35,650 nucleotides of DNA from NCBI GenBank assembly GCA_903915465.1, contig CAIWTA010000022.1:1-35650 (forward strand). The letters run 5' to 3'. Shown here piece by piece: positions 23,554 through 32,399 of the stretch. How positions within the stretch are numbered: the stretch's first letter is position 1; each line of letters starts with the position of its first letter. The notes under the pieces are model-generated. The model did not search any database, was not told the DNA's origin, and was given only the letters and a program-made list of their open reading frames with translations. A program made the translations under genes and the position numbers. The DNA is from an uncultured Bacteroidales bacterium. GTDB lineage: Bacteria > Bacteroidota > Bacteroidia > Bacteroidales > FEN-979.

Positions 23554-24576
23554 ATGGTACGGATTGCTGTTGTTATTCTGAACTGGAACGGGAAGAAGTA
23601 CCTTGAGCAATTCTTACCCAGGCTTACCGAAACCACGCTGGATATAGCCGAAATTATTGTAGCCGACAACGCATCAACAGATGCCTCCATTTCCTTTCTT
23701 AAACTAAATTATCCCTCCATCCGAATTATACAGAACCTGAAAAATGATGGTTTTGCCAGGGGCTATAACCTTGCTTTAAAGCAAGTTGAAGCTGAGTATT
23801 ATATTCTTTTGAATTCCGACATTGAGGTGACTTCAAACTGGATCATGCCAGTAATTGAGCTGATGGAGAAAGATCCGATGATCGCAGCTTGTCAGCCTAA
23901 AATTCTTTCTTTTTCGGATCGAACAAAATTTGAATATGCCGGTGGTGCTGGTGGATTTATTGACAAATACGGATATCCATTTTGCCGGGGACGATTGTTC
24001 CAATCAATTGAAGAAGATCAAGGGCAATATAACGATGAGATCGAAATTTTTTGGGCAACCGGAGCTTGCATGTTTGTAAAGGCAAAATTATTTCATCAGT
24101 TGGGCGGGTTAGATGAGGATTTCTTTGCACATATGGAAGAGATCGACTTCTGCTGGCGGTTGAAAAACCTGGGATATCGGATCATGTATTGTCCTTTATC
24201 AACTGTCTTCCACATCGGTGGCGGCACATTACCAAAAGTTTCCTGGCGGAAAACCTATTATAATTTTCGCAATAACTTTTTTCTGCTTTATAAAAACCTG
24301 CCGGATAACTTACTCTTTGAGGTTTTCTCCAAACGGCTGATTCTGGATGGGATCGCAGCCATGAGGTTCCTGTTCACTGCAGGGTTTAAAGATTTTTTTG
24401 CAGTTTCCAAAGCCCATTTCAGTTTCTATTCTATGCTCGGGAAAGTGCGTGCAAAAAGGCGTATGCTCAAGCATCCAGAACCAAAGCATGTATATAAGAA
24501 AAACATCGTATTTGAACACTTTTTGCGCGGAAAGAAAAAATTTTCCGACCTTGATCCTCAGAAATTCTTTCGGTAA
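23554..24576 (+). CDS. Family 2 glycosyltransferase
   Basis: The 340-aa protein is a GT-A fold transferase of the rhamnosyltransferase/WbbL type. The nucleotide-sugar site starts VVILNWNGKKYLEQFLP and includes VADNASTDAS; the metal-binding-like region is LLNSDIEVT; the acceptor region ATGACMFVKAKLFHQLGGLD ends in EEIDFCWRLKNLGYRI. The C-terminus is basic. It has no signal peptide or clear membrane helices. It probably adds a sugar to a surface polysaccharide or glycoprotein, but no other glycan genes are next to it, so the substrate is unknown. It ends 13 nt before the convergent aroQ. Confidence 0.9.
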   Translation: MVRIAVVILNWNGKKYLEQFLPRLTETTLDIAEIIVADNASTDASISFLKLNYPSIRIIQNLKNDGFARGYNLALKQVEAEYYILLNSDIEVTSNWIMPVIELMEKDPMIAACQPKILSFSDRTKFEYAGGAGGFIDKYGYPFCRGRLFQSIEEDQGQYNDEIEIFWATGACMFVKAKLFHQLGGLDEDFFAHMEEIDFCWRLKNLGYRIMYCPLSTVFHIGGGTLPKVSWRKTYYNFRNNFFLLYKNLPDNLLFEVFSKRLILDGIAAMRFLFTAGFKDFFAVSKAHFSFYSMLGKVRAKRRMLKHPEPKHVYKKNIVFEHFLRGKKKFSDLDPQKFFR

Positions 24577-24589
24577 AATAATTTTTCCC

Positions 24590-25012
24590 TTACAGTATCA
24601 TTCTGAAGTTTTCTATTGCCAGCCGGTATGATTCCATCCCGAAACCAATGATGCTGCCTTTGACGTTAGGTGCAATCAAAGAATTGTGCCTGAAGGATTC
24701 CCTGCCAAAGATGTTGGAAATGTGCACTTCAATTACATGGGTTGATATCGCTTTTATTGCATCAGCTATAGAGACAGAAGTGTGCGTGTATCCTCCGGCA
24801 TTGATGATGATCCCATCATAAACATGACCTGCTTTCTGGATGGTATCAATAATCTCCCCTTCAATATTACTTTGGTAATATTCAATCGTGATTTCAGGAT
24901 AGTACTCCTGAAGCTTTTTTAGATATGTTTCAAACGTTTGCTTACCATACAACTCTGTCTCCCTTTTCCCAATCAGGTTAAGGTTTGGGCCGTTAATAAT
25001 GAGAAGTTTCAT
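24590..25012 (-). CDS. aroQ: Type II 3-dehydroquinate dehydratase
   Basis: AroQ dehydrates 3-dehydroquinate to 3-dehydroshikimate in the shikimate pathway. The 140-aa protein is full length for the dodecameric type II enzyme. It has NGPNLNLIGKRETELYG with the catalytic Tyr22, IINAGGYTHTSVSIADAI, EVHISNIFGRESFRHNS (catalytic His and Arg region) and GSIIGFGMESYRLAI. It is transcribed toward the glycosyltransferase and away from the riboswitch gene. Its promoter is not clear. Confidence 0.95.
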   Translation of the reverse strand: MKLLIINGPNLNLIGKRETELYGKQTFETYLKKLQEYYPEITIEYYQSNIEGEIIDTIQKAGHVYDGIIINAGGYTHTSVSIADAIKAISTHVIEVHISNIFGRESFRHNSLIAPNVKGSIIGFGMESYRLAIENFRMIL

Positions 25013-25117
25013 CTTTACTGTTTTTACAAATATAGTGGATTCTGGAAAAGATAAAGGATAAATTGATTCTTTTGTTGTTCACTATTATCTGTTTTCTTTT
25101 CATTGCTAATTGTGCAT

Positions 25118-25140
25118 TGTTCACTTGCGAAGAGTGAACA
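25118..25140. repeat. Short hairpin in a GTGAACA-rich stretch
   Basis: TGTTCACT (25118-25125) and AGTGAACA (25133-25140) are exact reverse complements around TGCGAAG. The surrounding 25077-25180 has further GTTCAC/GTGAAC copies, resembling the low-complexity GTGAACAATG-type spacers found between genes in Bacteroidota. It lies between aroQ and the riboswitch. Confidence 0.45.
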
Positions 25141-25216
25141 GCGAAGGTTTAGCGAACAACGAATAACTACCAGTGAACAGTTTGTTCAATTTGTATTACT
25201 TTTACACAATTATTTC

Positions 25217-25293
25217 CAATAGGGGTGCCTTAAAATAAGGGCTGAGATTATACTCTTTGAACCTGATACGGGTAATGCCGGCGTAGGGAGAGC
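25217..25293 (+). ncRNA. TPP (thiamine pyrophosphate) riboswitch
   Basis: The conserved THI-box segments are present in order: GGGGTGCC (25222-25229), GGGCTGAGA (25239-25247), TTTGAACCTGAT (25257-25266 region), GGGTAATGCC and CGTAGGGA (to about 25289). The P2 helix word CTGAGA and the pyrophosphate-helix word GGGTAATGCC are unmistakable. It lies about 60-70 nt before the TonB-dependent receptor gene, on the same strand. TPP binding to such elements usually lowers expression of the downstream gene. Confidence 0.93.
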
Positions 25294-25362
25294 AAAATTA
25301 GCTTCCGTTTTTTTCCTCTATTGATTGATTGGTGATGTTTATTAACCGTGAAGATCAGTCAT

Positions 25363-27813
25363 ATGTTAGCAAAAGCAATTTTTATAAATTGTACCTGGAA
25401 AAGAATTATCACTTCTGCTTTTCTGTTCCTTTTCTGCGGAATGTGCTGCCTGGCACAGGTTTCGTTTTCCGGAATTATTCGTGAACATGATACCGGAAAG
25501 CCTTTATCAGGAGGAAACCTGGCGGTTGAAAAAAGTTACCTTTCAACGTTCAGTGATACCAACGGACATTACTCCATTCGCAACATCAAACCTGGAACCT
25601 ATATCCTGAAAGTTTCATATATGGGATATCAGACAATTAAGAAGGAACTCAGGATCTCCAAAGATACATTGATCAATTTTGAGATGATCACCAATGTTGT
25701 GCTTGGCGAAGAAACCAATATCATCGCCACGCGGGCACAACCCAAGACCCCTGTCACATATAGTATGCTCGATGCCAAGGAAATAAAAGAAGCCAATCTG
25801 GGCGCCGACCTCTCCTACATCCTGCAGTCTACGCCATCTGTAAATGTCACTTCCGACGCAGGAACAGGCATCGGATACACAGGAATCAGCATCCGGGGCT
25901 CTGATCTTTCCCGTATCAATGTTACTCTGAATGGAATTCCGTTAAATGATGCAGAAACCCAGGGTGTATGGTTTGTCGATTTTCCGGATCTTGCTTCTTC
26001 CACTGAAAATATTCAGATACAGCGCGGTGTTGGAACATCCACCAACGGACCAGGTGCATTCGGAGCCACCATCAACATTCAGACTTCATCGCTAAACCAG
26101 GATCCTTATGCTGAACTGAACGCATCGTGCGGTTCTTTCAATACTCTGAAAAGCACATTCCGTTTTGGAACAGGAATTATCAAAAACAAATTTTCAGTTG
26201 ACGGACGGGTTTCATACCTGACCTCCAATGGATATATCGACCGTGCTTCGGCAAGGTTGAAATCCTTTTATATCTCCGGCGGATATTTTGGAAAAAAAAC
26301 CACCCTCAAATTCAATGTTCTTTCAGGAATAGAGAAAACTTACCAGGCCTGGGAAGGTGTTCCGAAAGATTCGCTGGCAACAAACCGTACATACAATCCA
26401 AGCGGAGAATACAGAGATAAAAATGGCAACATCGTCTATTACGACAATCAAACCGATAATTATCAGCAGGATCATTACCAAATACTGTTTTCCAGGGAGT
26501 TCGGAAAATCCTTCAATATTAATACTGCTTTTGACTATACAAAAGGAAGAGGATATTATGAGAGTTATAAACCGGATCAGGCTTTCAGCTCTTACAGATT
26601 AGAGAATGTCGTATTTGGGCTTGATACCATCACTCATACCGACCTGATTAACAGGAAGTTCCTGGATAATGATTATTACTGCGTCACATTTTCCGGGAAT
26701 TATCAGAGAAACCAAAAGATTAAAATCAGTATTGGCGGTGCATGGAGTCAATACTACGGCGAACATTACGGGAAAGTTGTCTGGGCACAGTTCGCTTCAA
26801 ATGGAAACACCAGCCGAAACTGGTACTACAGCACCGGGGTAAAAAAGGATTTTAATATTTTCCTGAAAGGAAATTACCAGTTGATGAAAAAGATAAACCT
26901 TTATGCCGACTTGCAATACCGGTACGTTTATCATAATATCCAGGGAACCCTTGATAACCTGAATCCGATCGATCAGCTTCATAAATTCAATTTCTTTAAC
27001 CCCAAGGTTGGAATATATTTCGACATTTCCAATAAACAATCCGCCTATTTCTCTTTTGGAATTGCCAACAGAGAACCAAACAGGAACAATTACGAAGTTG
27101 CAGACAAAGATCATATACCTGCTTCTGAAAAATTGTATGATTATGAATTGGGATACAACCTGAAACTTTCCTGGTTTAATGCCGGTGTCAATTTATATTA
27201 TATGAATTACACCGATCAATTGGTGCTGACGGGACAAATTAATAATGTTGGAGAAGCTATTATGACCAATGTTCCTGAAAGTTACAGGGCAGGGATTGAG
27301 ATCACTACAGGAGCCATTATTTTTAAATGGCTGAACTGGAATCTTTCTGCAACGCTCAGCAGGAACAGGATCAAGTCCTTTACAGAATATATCGACACAT
27401 ATGATTCAAACTATACCTTTACCGGGCAGGTTAGCAATAATCTGGGAGAAACGAACCTTTCCTTCTCTCCTTCCATCCTTCTGACAAACGTTTTTACTTT
27501 TCATCCGATAGATAAATTGTCTTTAAGTCTCACTTCAAAATATGTGGGAGATCAGAATATTGATAATACTTCCTCTGCCGATCGGATGCTGCACACCTAT
27601 TTTGTAAATGGATTTTCTGCGGGATATACGGTTAAAACCAAATGGTTTCAGGAGATCGGCTTCCACCTGGCTATCAATAACCTCTTCAGCAATAAATATG
27701 AATCGAATGCATGGATCTACCGGTATTATGTAAATGGACAACCTTATGAAGACAATGGATATTTCCCCCAAGCCTTGATTAATTTCTTAGTCGGGATAAG
27801 TATACAGATTTAA
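25363..27813 (+). CDS. TonB-dependent outer-membrane receptor, probably for thiamine
   Basis: The protein is 816 aa from ATG 25363; a GTG at 25348 would add five residues. A signal peptide (FLFLFCGMCCLAQ region) precedes a carboxypeptidase-regulatory-like domain (about 35-110, with GKPLSGGNLAVEKSYLSTFS). A plug domain follows with STPSVNVTSDAG, SIRGSDLSRINVTLNGIPL and VGTSTNGPGAFGATINIQT. The rest forms a 22-strand-type barrel ending PQALINFLVGISIQI. The gene is controlled by a TPP riboswitch. In Bacteroides, TPP-regulated receptors of this kind take up thiamine or its precursors (established for OMthi-type receptors), so thiamine uptake is the best inference. No inner-membrane partner is adjacent. 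Confidence 0.88.
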   Translation: MLAKAIFINCTWKRIITSAFLFLFCGMCCLAQVSFSGIIREHDTGKPLSGGNLAVEKSYLSTFSDTNGHYSIRNIKPGTYILKVSYMGYQTIKKELRISKDTLINFEMITNVVLGEETNIIATRAQPKTPVTYSMLDAKEIKEANLGADLSYILQSTPSVNVTSDAGTGIGYTGISIRGSDLSRINVTLNGIPLNDAETQGVWFVDFPDLASSTENIQIQRGVGTSTNGPGAFGATINIQTSSLNQDPYAELNASCGSFNTLKSTFRFGTGIIKNKFSVDGRVSYLTSNGYIDRASARLKSFYISGGYFGKKTTLKFNVLSGIEKTYQAWEGVPKDSLATNRTYNPSGEYRDKNGNIVYYDNQTDNYQQDHYQILFSREFGKSFNINTAFDYTKGRGYYESYKPDQAFSSYRLENVVFGLDTITHTDLINRKFLDNDYYCVTFSGNYQRNQKIKISIGGAWSQYYGEHYGKVVWAQFASNGNTSRNWYYSTGVKKDFNIFLKGNYQLMKKINLYADLQYRYVYHNIQGTLDNLNPIDQLHKFNFFNPKVGIYFDISNKQSAYFSFGIANREPNRNNYEVADKDHIPASEKLYDYELGYNLKLSWFNAGVNLYYMNYTDQLVLTGQINNVGEAIMTNVPESYRAGIEITTGAIIFKWLNWNLSATLSRNRIKSFTEYIDTYDSNYTFTGQVSNNLGETNLSFSPSILLTNVFTFHPIDKLSLSLTSKYVGDQNIDNTSSADRMLHTYFVNGFSAGYTVKTKWFQEIGFHLAINNLFSNKYESNAWIYRYYVNGQPYEDNGYFPQALINFLVGISIQI

Positions 27814-27903
27814 TAGCGAGTAACCCTCAATTTTATGGGTAAATCTTATTTTTAATTAACTTGCGCAAAATATTTTTACCTCATAATTAAAAAACTTACT
27901 GCG

Positions 27904-30726
27904 ATGAAACAACAAATTACAAGATCATTTCTTATGATCCTGTTTGCACTGGGATTTTCAGTTCTCTTTGGTCAAACTACTACGGTTGACCTTAGTTATC
28001 CACTCCCGGTGGATCCGGATGTCAGGATTGGGAAACTCGACAACGGGCTGACTTATTACATCCGCCGAAACAAGAAACCGGAAAACCGTGTTGAACTCAG
28101 GTTGGCCATCAATGCCGGATCGATTCTTGAGAACGACGACCAGCAAGGATTGGCACATTTCATGGAACACATGAATTTTAACGGTACGAAGACTTTTCCA
28201 AAAAATGAATTGATCGACTTTCTGCAGAAGACAGGGGTGAAATTCGGGGCCGACATCAATGCCTATACAGGATTTGATGAGACCGTTTATATGCTTCAAT
28301 TACCAACAGATGATACTGTTTTGGTTGAGAAAGGCTACACTGTACTGGAAGATTGGGGGCACAATGCCCTGCTCGATGATACTGAAATTGACAAAGAACG
28401 TGGGATCATTGTCGAAGAATGGCGTCTCGGACTTGGAGCGCAGGATCGAATGATGAAGAAGTTCTTCCCGATAATTTTCAAAGATTCAAAATATGCAGTC
28501 AGAATCCCAATCGGGAAAGTAGATATTATCGAACATTTCAAACATGATGTGTTAAAAGATTTTTACAGGACATGGTATCGTCCGGATCTCATGGCTGTAA
28601 TTGTTGTTGGTGACATTGATCCGGTTAAGGCTGAAGCAAGAATTAAAGCTCATTTCTCAGGAATCAAAAATCCAACTCCTGAGAAACCAAGGCTTCTTCT
28701 CGATCTGCCAGATAATAATGAACCTCTGATCGCAATCACTACCGACAAAGAAGCTACGAACAACACGGTTATTCTGTTCTATAAACATCCGGTGAAAGTC
28801 GAAAAAAATCTTGGCGATTTCCGGGATAAGCTCCTTGCCCAGCTTTATACAAGTATGTTAAACAACCGTTTTGGAGAAATTGCTCAGCAACCTGAATCAC
28901 CTTATATTAACGCCAGTTCAGAATATGGGAGATTTCTGGCGCGATCAAAAGATTCCTACATGATTTATGCTCAATCAAAAGAAAATCAAATCGGGAAAAG
29001 CCTGGCCACTATGCTTGCTGAAAATGAACGTGTGAAAAGATTCGGCTTCACAGCAACCGAGCTTGAAAGGCAGAAAGAAGATATGCTTAGTCAATATGAA
29101 AAAGCCGCAAAGGAATCCAATAAAACGGAATCCATGCAATTTACCAATGAATATGTGGCCAATTTCTTAACTGGCGATCCCATCCCCGGAGCACAGAAAG
29201 AATTCAAATTCGTCACAAAACTTTTACCCGGAATCAAACTGGAAGAAATCAATGCGCTGGCAAAACAATTTGTCACCGACAACAATATGGCCTTAGTCGT
29301 AATGGCACCAGAGAAAGAAACAGTAAAAGTTCCTTCAGAAAGCGAAGTCCTTAATATCATCAGGCAGTCAAAGACTATTGATCTGAAACCTTATATAGAT
29401 AAATTCCGGGAAGAACCATTGGTTAAGGATGATCTTAAAGGTGGGAAAATTGTTGAAAGGAAGGAAAATAAAGAATTGGGATTTACCGAACTTATATTAT
29501 CCAATGGCATTGTTGTTGCAGTCAAACCAACCAATTTCAAGAATGATGAAGTGCTTTTCAGTGCATTTAGCCTGGGAGGAAATTCATTGTATCCTGACAA
29601 TCAATTTATGTCGGCAAATTATGCAACCAAAGTGATTGATATGAGCGGTGCAGGAAATTTTGACAATGTAGAATTGGAAAAGAAATTAAAAGGGAAGAAC
29701 TTAGAAATCCATCCGTACATCGATGACACAAAAGAAGGATTAAAAGGAAACAGTACGCCAAAAGACCTTGAAACTCTTTTGCAGCTTGTGTATCTCTATT
29801 TTAAAGGCCCCCGGAAAGACACGACCGCTTTTAAAGCATTCATGTCACAAATGGAAAACCAGATGAAGTTTATGAAGAGTAATCCCATCATGACTTTCTA
29901 TGATACACTCTTCAAAACAGTTTATCCGGGGTATAAACGTCTCGTTATTTTCCCATCTGAAGCACAGTTGAAAGAAGTCAAGCTCGATGAGCTTTATAAG
30001 ATCTATACCGACCGTTTTGCAGATGCCAGTGATTTCAAATTCTTCTTTGCAGGTAATTTTAATGTAGATTCAATCAGTGCCATGTTAGAGAAATACCTTG
30101 GAAGCCTTCCTTCGCTGAACCGGAAAGAAACATGGAAGGACACTTCTCCAAAAATCCCGGAAGGAATCACTAATCTTACTTTCAATAAAGGATCAGATCC
30201 TCAAAGTATGGTTGGATTGGTTATGTCAGAGAACTTCGAATGGAATCCGAAAAACCTGCTGATGCTAACCATGATCAAGGAGATTATTTCTATCAAACTC
30301 ATTGAAGTGATCCGTGAACAAATGAGCGGTGTTTATTCACCTCAAGTGATGCTCCAACCGGAACATTTTCCTCAATCAAACTTCAATTTTATCGTGCTCT
30401 TTGGTTGTTCTCCCAGGATGCCTGATTCCCTGACCAATGCTGTGCTGGGTGAAATCAGGAAAATACGTGAAAAAGGGCCGACAGATGTCGACCTGAAAAA
30501 GGCGCAGGAAACTATGATCCGTGCCCGCGAAACTGATTTTGAAAAGAATGAGTTCTGGCTTGGAAAGATTGAATCAATCTACTATGACAATACAGATCCA
30601 TCCTCGATCCTGAACTTTACAGACAGGGTAAATGCCATCACCATTGAAGACCTGAAGAATGCAGGCACAAAGTACTTTGACCTCAAACATTATGTCAGGG
30701 TAGTTTTGATGCCAGAGAAGAAATAA
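27904..30726 (+). CDS. M16 family zinc metallopeptidase (pitrilysin-like)
   Basis: The 940-aa protein has a signal peptide (MKQQITRSFLMILFALGFSV...) and two M16 halves. The catalytic half has the inverted zinc motif HFMEH (H85, E88, H89) and the third ligand E165, exactly 76 residues after H89 as in pitrilysins. The second half (from about 520) is the catalytically inactive partner domain that closes the chamber. Such Bacteroidota proteins act in the periplasm or outer membrane on peptides; the substrate is unknown. smpB starts 3 nt after its stop codon, so the two are probably on one transcript, though their functions are unrelated. Confidence 0.92.
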   Translation: MKQQITRSFLMILFALGFSVLFGQTTTVDLSYPLPVDPDVRIGKLDNGLTYYIRRNKKPENRVELRLAINAGSILENDDQQGLAHFMEHMNFNGTKTFPKNELIDFLQKTGVKFGADINAYTGFDETVYMLQLPTDDTVLVEKGYTVLEDWGHNALLDDTEIDKERGIIVEEWRLGLGAQDRMMKKFFPIIFKDSKYAVRIPIGKVDIIEHFKHDVLKDFYRTWYRPDLMAVIVVGDIDPVKAEARIKAHFSGIKNPTPEKPRLLLDLPDNNEPLIAITTDKEATNNTVILFYKHPVKVEKNLGDFRDKLLAQLYTSMLNNRFGEIAQQPESPYINASSEYGRFLARSKDSYMIYAQSKENQIGKSLATMLAENERVKRFGFTATELERQKEDMLSQYEKAAKESNKTESMQFTNEYVANFLTGDPIPGAQKEFKFVTKLLPGIKLEEINALAKQFVTDNNMALVVMAPEKETVKVPSESEVLNIIRQSKTIDLKPYIDKFREEPLVKDDLKGGKIVERKENKELGFTELILSNGIVVAVKPTNFKNDEVLFSAFSLGGNSLYPDNQFMSANYATKVIDMSGAGNFDNVELEKKLKGKNLEIHPYIDDTKEGLKGNSTPKDLETLLQLVYLYFKGPRKDTTAFKAFMSQMENQMKFMKSNPIMTFYDTLFKTVYPGYKRLVIFPSEAQLKEVKLDELYKIYTDRFADASDFKFFFAGNFNVDSISAMLEKYLGSLPSLNRKETWKDTSPKIPEGITNLTFNKGSDPQSMVGLVMSENFEWNPKNLLMLTMIKEIISIKLIEVIREQMSGVYSPQVMLQPEHFPQSNFNFIVLFGCSPRMPDSLTNAVLGEIRKIREKGPTDVDLKKAQETMIRARETDFEKNEFWLGKIESIYYDNTDPSSILNFTDRVNAITIEDLKNAGTKYFDLKHYVRVVLMPEKK

Positions 30727-30729
30727 AGT

Positions 30730-31179
30730 ATGGAGAAAACAGTAACCATCAAGAATAAGAAAGCTGGTCATGAATATTTTCTGTTGCAGGAATTAACTGC
30801 AGGAATTCAGCTTTCCGGTACGGAGATAAAATCCATCCGGGAAGGGAAAGCCAGTATTGTTGATGCTTACTGTATATTCAAAAACGATGAGCTCTTTGTG
30901 ATTGCGATGCACATTGCAGAATATGTTTTTGGCACTTATAACAATCATGAACCTAAAAGAGATCGCAAGTTATTGCTGACCAAACGTGAGCTAAGGAAGC
31001 TTCACACGAAAGTGAAGGAAAAAGGATTTACAATTATCCCTACTCTTCTTTTTATAAACGAAAAAGGATTGGCTAAACTTGCGATCTCCCTCGCCAAAGG
31101 GAAACATCATTATGATAAGCGGGAAACATTGAAGAAAAAGGATATCCGGAGAGAAATTGACCGTGGCAGAGACTCATAA
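30730..31179 (+). CDS. smpB: SsrA-binding protein SmpB
   Basis: SmpB binds tmRNA and delivers it to stalled ribosomes for trans-translation. The 149-aa protein is the usual length. It has the N-terminal [36 protein letters not shown] (classic SmpB segment), the [19 protein letters not shown] motif and a basic C-terminal tail ([15 protein letters not shown]) that enters the decoding centre. It starts 3 nt after the M16 peptidase. No tmRNA gene is seen in the window. Confidence 0.96.
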   Translation: MEKTVTIKNKKAGHEYFLLQELTAGIQLSGTEIKSIREGKASIVDAYCIFKNDELFVIAMHIAEYVFGTYNNHEPKRDRKLLLTKRELRKLHTKVKEKGFTIIPTLLFINEKGLAKLAISLAKGKHHYDKRETLKKKDIRREIDRGRDS

Positions 31180-31210
31180 TTAATGTTCAATGAATTTGAA
31201 TTATCTTATC

Positions 31211-31218
31211 TACCTTTG
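31211..31218 (+). promoter_or_regulatory. Bacteroidota -7 box close before the thioredoxin-like gene
   Basis: TACCTTTG is a perfect TAnnTTTG box ending 12 nt before ATG 31231. If used, transcription would start only a few bases upstream of the start codon, giving a nearly leaderless mRNA. No TTTG lies at -33 spacing. Confidence 0.4.
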
Positions 31219-31230
31219 TAAAAAAAATTG

Positions 31231-31800
31231 ATGCGTAAGCTATTTCTTCCCCTACTGACCGTTTTTATTATCATATTCATATCTGAATATGCCTGGCCTC
31301 AGGCTGAAGGAAAAGAACGAAATGCCACGAAACAAGACAAAGTCAAGTGGTATTCTTTTGAAGATGCTTATAAACTCAATAAAAAAAAGCCGCGAAAAAT
31401 ATTTATCGATGTATTTACAGACTGGTGTGGCTGGTGTAAAAAAATGGATGCAGAAACATTCACACACCCGGTTATTGTGAAGTACATGAACAAGAATTTT
31501 TATTGTGTGAAGTTCGATGCTGAAAGGAAAGACACTATTATTATCGACGGAGTGACTTTTGTAAATCCAAATCCGAATGGCCGGAGAACCTCGCATCAGC
31601 TCGCCGTGGAACTGCTGAAAGGGAAAATGTCATATCCTTCATATGTGTTCCTGAATGAGAAGAGTCAATGGCTGACTGTCATTCCAGGATACCAGCAAGC
31701 GAAGGACTTTGAATCTGTTATTCATTATTTTGGTGACGATGCTTACCAGAAAACTCCATGGGAAGATTATAAAACGACATTTTCCGGGGAAATAAAATAA
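31231..31800 (+). CDS. Secreted thioredoxin-like protein (CGWC active site)
   Basis: I chose ATG 31231; the frame also has a TTG one codon upstream. The 189-aa protein has a signal peptide (MRKLFLPLLTVFIIIFISEY...) and a thioredoxin-fold domain with IFIDVFTDWCGWCKKMD. The active site is C66-G-W-C69, followed by a C-terminal extension containing KMSYPSYVFLNE, with the cis-Pro in SYPSY as expected. It probably acts as a periplasmic thiol-disulfide reductase or isomerase; partners are unknown. It follows smpB by 51 nt and has its own -7 box. Confidence 0.85.
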   Translation: MRKLFLPLLTVFIIIFISEYAWPQAEGKERNATKQDKVKWYSFEDAYKLNKKKPRKIFIDVFTDWCGWCKKMDAETFTHPVIVKYMNKNFYCVKFDAERKDTIIIDGVTFVNPNPNGRRTSHQLAVELLKGKMSYPSYVFLNEKSQWLTVIPGYQQAKDFESVIHYFGDDAYQKTPWEDYKTTFSGEIK

Positions 31801-31891
31801 ATTTCATTTACCAAATCACAAATTTTGCAGAACAACAACAAAACATGTAAACGAATAAGCTCAGAAAGACGACCATGTCTGATGAAGCTGA

Positions 31892-32059
31892 ATCCTTGAT
31901 TTCACCCATCTACGCCAGTCATTAGATAGTACAGTACTCCCCGAATACTTCCATGAGAGATATTACCGACCAGAAAGACCGTTTGGTATCGATGTGTTGA
32001 AAACCTTTAACCAGGGTGCCAGGTTACTTCACAGATTCAAATACTGTTCAGCCTGTTAA
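31892..32059 (+). pseudogene. Possible remnant of a protein gene
   Basis: A 55-codon stretch without stop or start codon reads as ordinary protein, for example STVLPEYFHERYYRPERPFG and VLKTFNQGARLLHRFKYCSA. Its codon use and amino-acid mix differ from the A/T-rich spacer around it. There is no ATG and the frame is closed on both sides (stop at 31889-31891 and at 32057-32059), so if it was a gene, only a fragment is left. I do not recognise the family. Confidence 0.25.
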
Positions 32060-32062
32060 ACC

Positions 32063-32173
32063 CTATTTCTTTTTGGTTTCACGTTTTGCTTTCTTCTCAG
32101 CTCTTTTTTCCTTCAAATTTTTTGTTGGCGCTTTTTTATTCTTTTCCTTAGACGGAGATTTTTCCTTTGACAT
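32063..32173 (-). CDS. Tiny Lys-rich basic protein (36 aa)
   Basis: The frame runs from ATG 32173 to TAG at 32063. It encodes 36 residues, about 17 of them Lys, with the segment NKKAPTKNLKEKRAEKKAKR. This resembles short K-rich proteins I associate with Bacteroidota (NLKEKRAEK core), of unknown function; nucleic-acid binding is a plausible guess from charge alone. A full promoter lies just upstream on the same strand (32196-32229), and the leader holds the palindrome CTAATTTTAATTAG, all of which favours a real gene. It lies in a 599-nt gap that otherwise holds only a possible gene fragment. Confidence 0.55.
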   Translation of the reverse strand: MSKEKSPSKEKNKKAPTKNLKEKRAEKKAKRETKKK

Positions 32174-32195
32174 AGCTTTCTAATTAAAATTAGAA

Positions 32196-32229
32196 CAAAA
32201 ATACAGCAAGATTCCTGATGTTAGCCAAA
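32196..32229 (-). promoter_or_regulatory. Bacteroidota promoter (TTTG-N22-TATTTTTG) of the tiny Lys-rich gene
   Basis: Read on the minus strand, TTTG (32226-32229) is followed after 22 nt by TATTTTTG (32196-32203), a full match to the Bacteroidota consensus. It lies 22 nt upstream of ATG 32173. Confidence 0.6.
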
Positions 32230-32399
32230 TATTTTAAATAATAAATTTACTGATCATCAGTTTGAATTTGCTTACATCCAGTTGTATTCATTAAATATGA
32301 TAAGAAAATGTGCTAAATTTGCTCATCTTTAAATTCTGAATTACATTTACACAATAATTCCAAAATTTTCTATACTATTAATTTTAACATGGCAAATTT

